The translations under genes were made by a program, and so were the position numbers. Below, piece after piece: positions 61,414 to 64,000 of a stretch of DNA of 64,000 nucleotides (positions are counted from its first letter, which is position 1; each line of letters starts with the position of its first letter). The DNA comes from Paenibacillus zeisoli. GTDB taxonomy: Bacteria > Bacillota > Bacilli > Paenibacillales > Paenibacillaceae. The notes under the pieces are model-generated. The model searched no databases. It saw only the letters and a list, made by a program, of their open reading frames with translations, and had not been told where the DNA came from. The stretch covers positions 1 through 64,000 of the forward strand of contig NZ_RZNX01000013.1 in the NCBI RefSeq assembly GCF_003994465.1, in the 5' to 3' direction.

Positions 61414-61740
61414 ATGAAAATACAGTGGTCCCTGATTGCTGCTTTACTATTTGCTCTAGTGACAGCCATATTTGCAGTTATCAATGTGAGAACTGTAGAT
61501 GTGAATCTATTGTTCGGTGTGGTAAAAATCCCGCTGATTCTGCTCATTATTGGCTCTACGCTGCTTGGCGGAATTATTGTCGGTTCGTTCGGCTTGTATC
61601 GCGGCTATCGACTGGATAAAGAGAATCGCCGGCTTAAGGCCCAGCTCGTTCAGGTTCAGGAGGCAACCGGTTATGTATTTCCCGAACCGGAACCTAAGGC
61701 GGATAAGGATAAGGATCAACCTCAGGATAAGAATTCTTAG
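61414..61740 (+). CDS. LapA (DUF1049) family membrane protein
   Basis: 108 residues. Two membrane helices (SLIAALLFALVTAIFAVINV and LILLIIGSTLLGGIIVGSFGLY) with the NVRTVDVNLLFGVVKIPL linker are typical of the lipopolysaccharide assembly protein A domain. A charged tail (KENRRLKAQLVQVQE) is coiled-coil-like. The role in Gram-positive bacteria is not known. AGGAGG lies 5 bases before the ATG. It precedes the M42 peptidase by 32 bases. Confidence 0.87.
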   Translation: MKIQWSLIAALLFALVTAIFAVINVRTVDVNLLFGVVKIPLILLIIGSTLLGGIIVGSFGLYRGYRLDKENRRLKAQLVQVQEATGYVFPEPEPKADKDKDQPQDKNS

Positions 61741-61772
61741 GAATCCAGCAATACATACCTTTAGGAGGTTCT

Positions 61773-62810
61773 ATGAATATTACAGTCGACGAAAATTATG
61801 TGTTGGACGTGTTAAAGAGGCTGCTTGATACTCCAAGTCCAAGCGGCTTTACGAAGCAGGCCATCCGGTTAGTTGAAGATGAAGCCAAGAATCTTGGCGT
61901 TCCTGTCTCTCTTAATGAGAAGGGCGGCGCTATATTAACGCTGAAAGGCCAAGACGACAGCCGTCGGATTGCCCTAAGCGCCCATGTGGATACCTTGGGA
62001 GCTATGGTGAGATCGATCTCTGCTCACGGCACATTAGCTATCACTTCGGTTGGGGGCTTCTCGATGAATAGTATCGAGAACGAATACTGCCAAATTCATA
62101 CCCGCAGCGGGAAGGTATATACAGGCACGATTTTGACTTCCCATCCTTCTGTTCATGTATACAGTGATGCAAGAGATTTTCCCCGCAAAGAAAGCAATAT
62201 GGAAGTAAGGATTGACGAGATTGTAGAGAGCAAAGAAGATGTACGGAAGCTGGGCATCCAGACTGGGGACTTCGTATCCTTCGATGCCCGCGCAGTGATC
62301 ACACCAAGCGGCTTCATCAAATCCCGGCATATCGATGACAAAGCCAGCGTCGCGGCTCTTCTGGGACTGATCGAATCCGCGAAGCGTGAGGGCTGGACGC
62401 CCCGCCATGAACTTGTGTTCCTGATCTCGAATTACGAAGAGGTCGGTCATGGTGCCGCTCATATTCCTGAAGGGATTCATGAGATGATCGCTGTCGATAT
62501 GGGAGCTATGGGCGACGATCTGGGCTGCAAGGAGACCGATGTCTCCATCTGTGCCAAGGATTCGAGCGGGCCGTATGATTATGATATGACCAGCAAGCTG
62601 ATTGAGCTTGCTGAAGCCGGCGGTATTCCTTATGCGGTGGATATCTATCCGTATTACGGGTCCGACGCTTCCGCCGCGCTGGGCGCAGGTCACAACATCC
62701 GTGCTGCTCTGATCGGCCCGGGCGTACACGCTTCGCACTCTATGGAGCGTACGCATAAGCAAGCTGTAATAAACACTGTCAAGCTGCTTGGCGCCTATGT
62801 TACAGCTTGA
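61773..62810 (+). CDS. M42 family metallo-aminopeptidase
   Basis: 345 residues. Zinc ligands are His in LSAHVDTLGAMV, Asp in SRHIDDKASVAALL, Glu pair in NYEEVGHGA, Asp in IAVDMGAMG and His near HASHSMERTH at the end. M42 (FrvX/YsdC-type) enzymes form dodecameric shells that trim peptides. AGGAGG lies 5 bases before the ATG. The next gene overlaps its end by 14 bases. Confidence 0.92.
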   Translation: MNITVDENYVLDVLKRLLDTPSPSGFTKQAIRLVEDEAKNLGVPVSLNEKGGAILTLKGQDDSRRIALSAHVDTLGAMVRSISAHGTLAITSVGGFSMNSIENEYCQIHTRSGKVYTGTILTSHPSVHVYSDARDFPRKESNMEVRIDEIVESKEDVRKLGIQTGDFVSFDARAVITPSGFIKSRHIDDKASVAALLGLIESAKREGWTPRHELVFLISNYEEVGHGAAHIPEGIHEMIAVDMGAMGDDLGCKETDVSICAKDSSGPYDYDMTSKLIELAEAGGIPYAVDIYPYYGSDASAALGAGHNIRAALIGPGVHASHSMERTHKQAVINTVKLLGAYVTA

Positions 62811-63561
62811 TGTGAATTACCGCGGAATTGCTGCCGCCAGCGTTCTGGCTGCCTGTGTAGTGCTGCTGTTATTGTGGGGGAGCTCAACTCGGCTCCCCCA
62901 CTCCTACACTTATTTCAAGGCTGATGCCTCAAATAACGTGGAGCTGCATGCACTCATTTCGCGTCCTGGCGAGATTACACTCCAGTCTGCGGACGGTCCC
63001 TTGTCCAATTATTCCGGTTACGGAATCAATGGCGGTTTCTTTTACGAGAAGGATCTCCTGTCTATTGCAGCTGTGAACGATAAGCCGGTTGGAGGAACAC
63101 GAGGGCAGTACGGAAGCGGCTGGTTCAATGTGAAATATCCTAGAGGTACGCTGGTGTGGGATGAGGCAGCAGGCGCCTACTCCGTGCAGGTGGTGTCTTC
63201 AGTCTCTGACATTCATGTTAAGGACCGGGAACGCTACTTCGCTCAGGGCGGGGTTAGCATGAACCTGATGAACGAGAACGTGTGGGAATATGCTGCCGAG
63301 CAGGAGCATCTGCCTTACCCGGATGAGAAACGGCTGCGTTCAGCCCTAGTCTATGGCGCGGACCAAAGGCTCTGGCTGATCGCTACGCCTACCTTGTGTA
63401 CCGCGGCGGAATTCAGGCAAGCCATTCTAGAGACCATTGAACCTGGAATGCCGAAAGAAGGCATCTTTCTGGATGGGGATGGTTCAGCGCAGCTTAATTC
63501 TGCCGAGAGCAGGCTTACCGGAGATTCAAGGGTCCTTCGGCAAATCATTATTGTAAAATAA
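62797..63561 (+). CDS. Phosphodiester glycosidase (NAGPA/DUF2233) family protein
   Basis: 254 residues. An N-terminal membrane anchor (GIAAASVLAACVVLLLLWG) is followed by the NAGPA domain: GYGINGGFFYEKD, RSALVYG and IFLDGDGSAQLNSAESRL, where the Asp-Gly-Asp and downstream residues form the active site. In animals the family removes GlcNAc from mannose-6-phosphate; in bacteria it probably trims wall or exopolysaccharide phosphodiesters. ATG at 62797 overlaps the peptidase gene; no good Shine-Dalgarno is seen, which suggests coupling. Confidence 0.85.
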   Translation: MLQLDVNYRGIAAASVLAACVVLLLLWGSSTRLPHSYTYFKADASNNVELHALISRPGEITLQSADGPLSNYSGYGINGGFFYEKDLLSIAAVNDKPVGGTRGQYGSGWFNVKYPRGTLVWDEAAGAYSVQVVSSVSDIHVKDRERYFAQGGVSMNLMNENVWEYAAEQEHLPYPDEKRLRSALVYGADQRLWLIATPTLCTAAEFRQAILETIEPGMPKEGIFLDGDGSAQLNSAESRLTGDSRVLRQIIIVK

Positions 63562-63578
63562 GACAAGGAGGGTTATTC

Positions 63579-63884
63579 TTGAAGAATCCTGTCGCCTTTG
63601 TTGTTCTAATCTTATTAAGTCTAGTGTATACAGCTGCGCTTGTGTACTACCCGGGAGTGATCCTGACCGCGGTTGGGGCCTTTTCGGGAGGTTCATTTTT
63701 CCCGCATTCACCTATGCTCCGTGAAATTTCATCCTTTATGCTGTTCGCCTATCCTATTTCGATCATCATCGCTTACTTCTGCTGGTGGGCCTATCACAAA
63801 AGAAAGTTCAAGCTCGCCTATGTTCTGGTCTGTCTGCCGCTTGTCTGGGTAATGATTACAGGGGCACTCTTGCTTGCAGCTTAG
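63579..63884 (+). CDS. Small membrane protein with three helices
   Basis: 101 residues. Helices at about 5-30, 50-70 and 78-100 (VAFVVLILLSLVYTAALVYYPGVIL; SSFMLFAYPISIIIAYFCWWAY; LAYVLVCLPLVWVMITGALLL). The start is TTG at 63579 with AAGGAGGG 6 bases upstream. It follows the NAGPA gene by 17 bases. No family is recognised. The 116 bases to the end of the window hold no supportable gene. Confidence 0.7.
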   Translation: MKNPVAFVVLILLSLVYTAALVYYPGVILTAVGAFSGGSFFPHSPMLREISSFMLFAYPISIIIAYFCWWAYHKRKFKLAYVLVCLPLVWVMITGALLLAA

Positions 63885-64000
63885 CAAATAGGTTATACTA
63901 CTACAAATATTACAGCAGATCATGCCGATGAAGAGAATCCAACTCGGAGGCGTTCTCGTCAAAAGGACCCGTTCCTTCTAAGTTAACCGGAACCGCCCGT

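Noticed and set aside
62034-62762. Long (242-codon) frame opposite the M42 peptidase gene
   Set aside because: It is a shadow of a gene with full zinc motifs and a good ribosome binding site.

Overview
The window looks like the chromosome of a Paenibacillus or a close relative (Firmicutes, Bacillales). This is inferred from strong AAGGAGG-type ribosome binding sites, frequent TTG and GTG starts, sporulation and Bacillus-type genes (CwlD, a YjcZ-like peptide, YqzE, YqhG, YkvI, YugP, YtpB, YesL), a B12-dependent ribonucleotide reductase as in many paenibacilli, and mid GC content. Most of the window is ordinary core and housekeeping sequence. I saw no phage, complete insertion sequence, CRISPR array or defence island.

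Layout. 1-4.2 kb: decayed MFS transporter tail, then a sucrose locus (scrR, scrB, scrK). 4.4-7.2 kb: class II ribonucleotide reductase NrdJ with two NrdR-like boxes upstream. 7.5-13.4 kb: SNF2 helicase YqhH with YqhG, a secreted protein, YqzE, CwlD amidase and a divergent polysaccharide deacetylase. 13.5-15.6 kb: MarR regulator and MFS exporter with two identical-type operators, then tRNA-Leu. 15.7-21.1 kb: small conserved proteins, Xpt, DedA, YkvI-type carrier and a glycosyltransferase. 21.3-28.4 kb: two RsmF-type rRNA methyltransferases, an RsuA-type pseudouridine synthase, a HAD phosphatase, DUF309 overlapping a small alarmone synthetase, and PyrD. 28.6-34.6 kb: L,D-transpeptidase, ferredoxin, DinB, citramalate synthase and a ResA-like thioredoxin. 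34.8-38.6 kb: JAMM peptidase, then amtB with a GlnD-like nucleotidyltransferase and a DEDDh exonuclease. 38.8-46 kb: MerR, YugP, LysR, rhomboid, Tpx, DUF1499, a probable 6S RNA, YesL, a YjcZ-like peptide and a DEAD-box helicase. 46-52.1 kb: YitT, DUF4015, MATE, a MITE-like element, and a PadR plus HAAS-FtsW pair. 52.3-64 kb: peroxiredoxin, PfkA with YtpB, MFS, nitroreductase, YebC, Csp, PepF, LapA, M42 peptidase and a phosphodiester glycosidase-type protein.

The arrangement most worth study is the three-gene operon at 35.2-38.5 kb. An ammonium channel under a perfect GlnR/TnrA-type box is followed, without a PII gene, by a GlnD-like nucleotidyltransferase (DUF294) and a DEDDh exonuclease whose ATG overlaps its stop. 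It may be a PII-independent control module. Other items of note are the probable 6S RNA, the 140-bp inverted-repeat element, the SEDS protein with a HAAS prefix and its PadR, and the alarmone synthetase overlapped by DUF309. No sequence search could be run, so all identifications rest on motif and family recognition.
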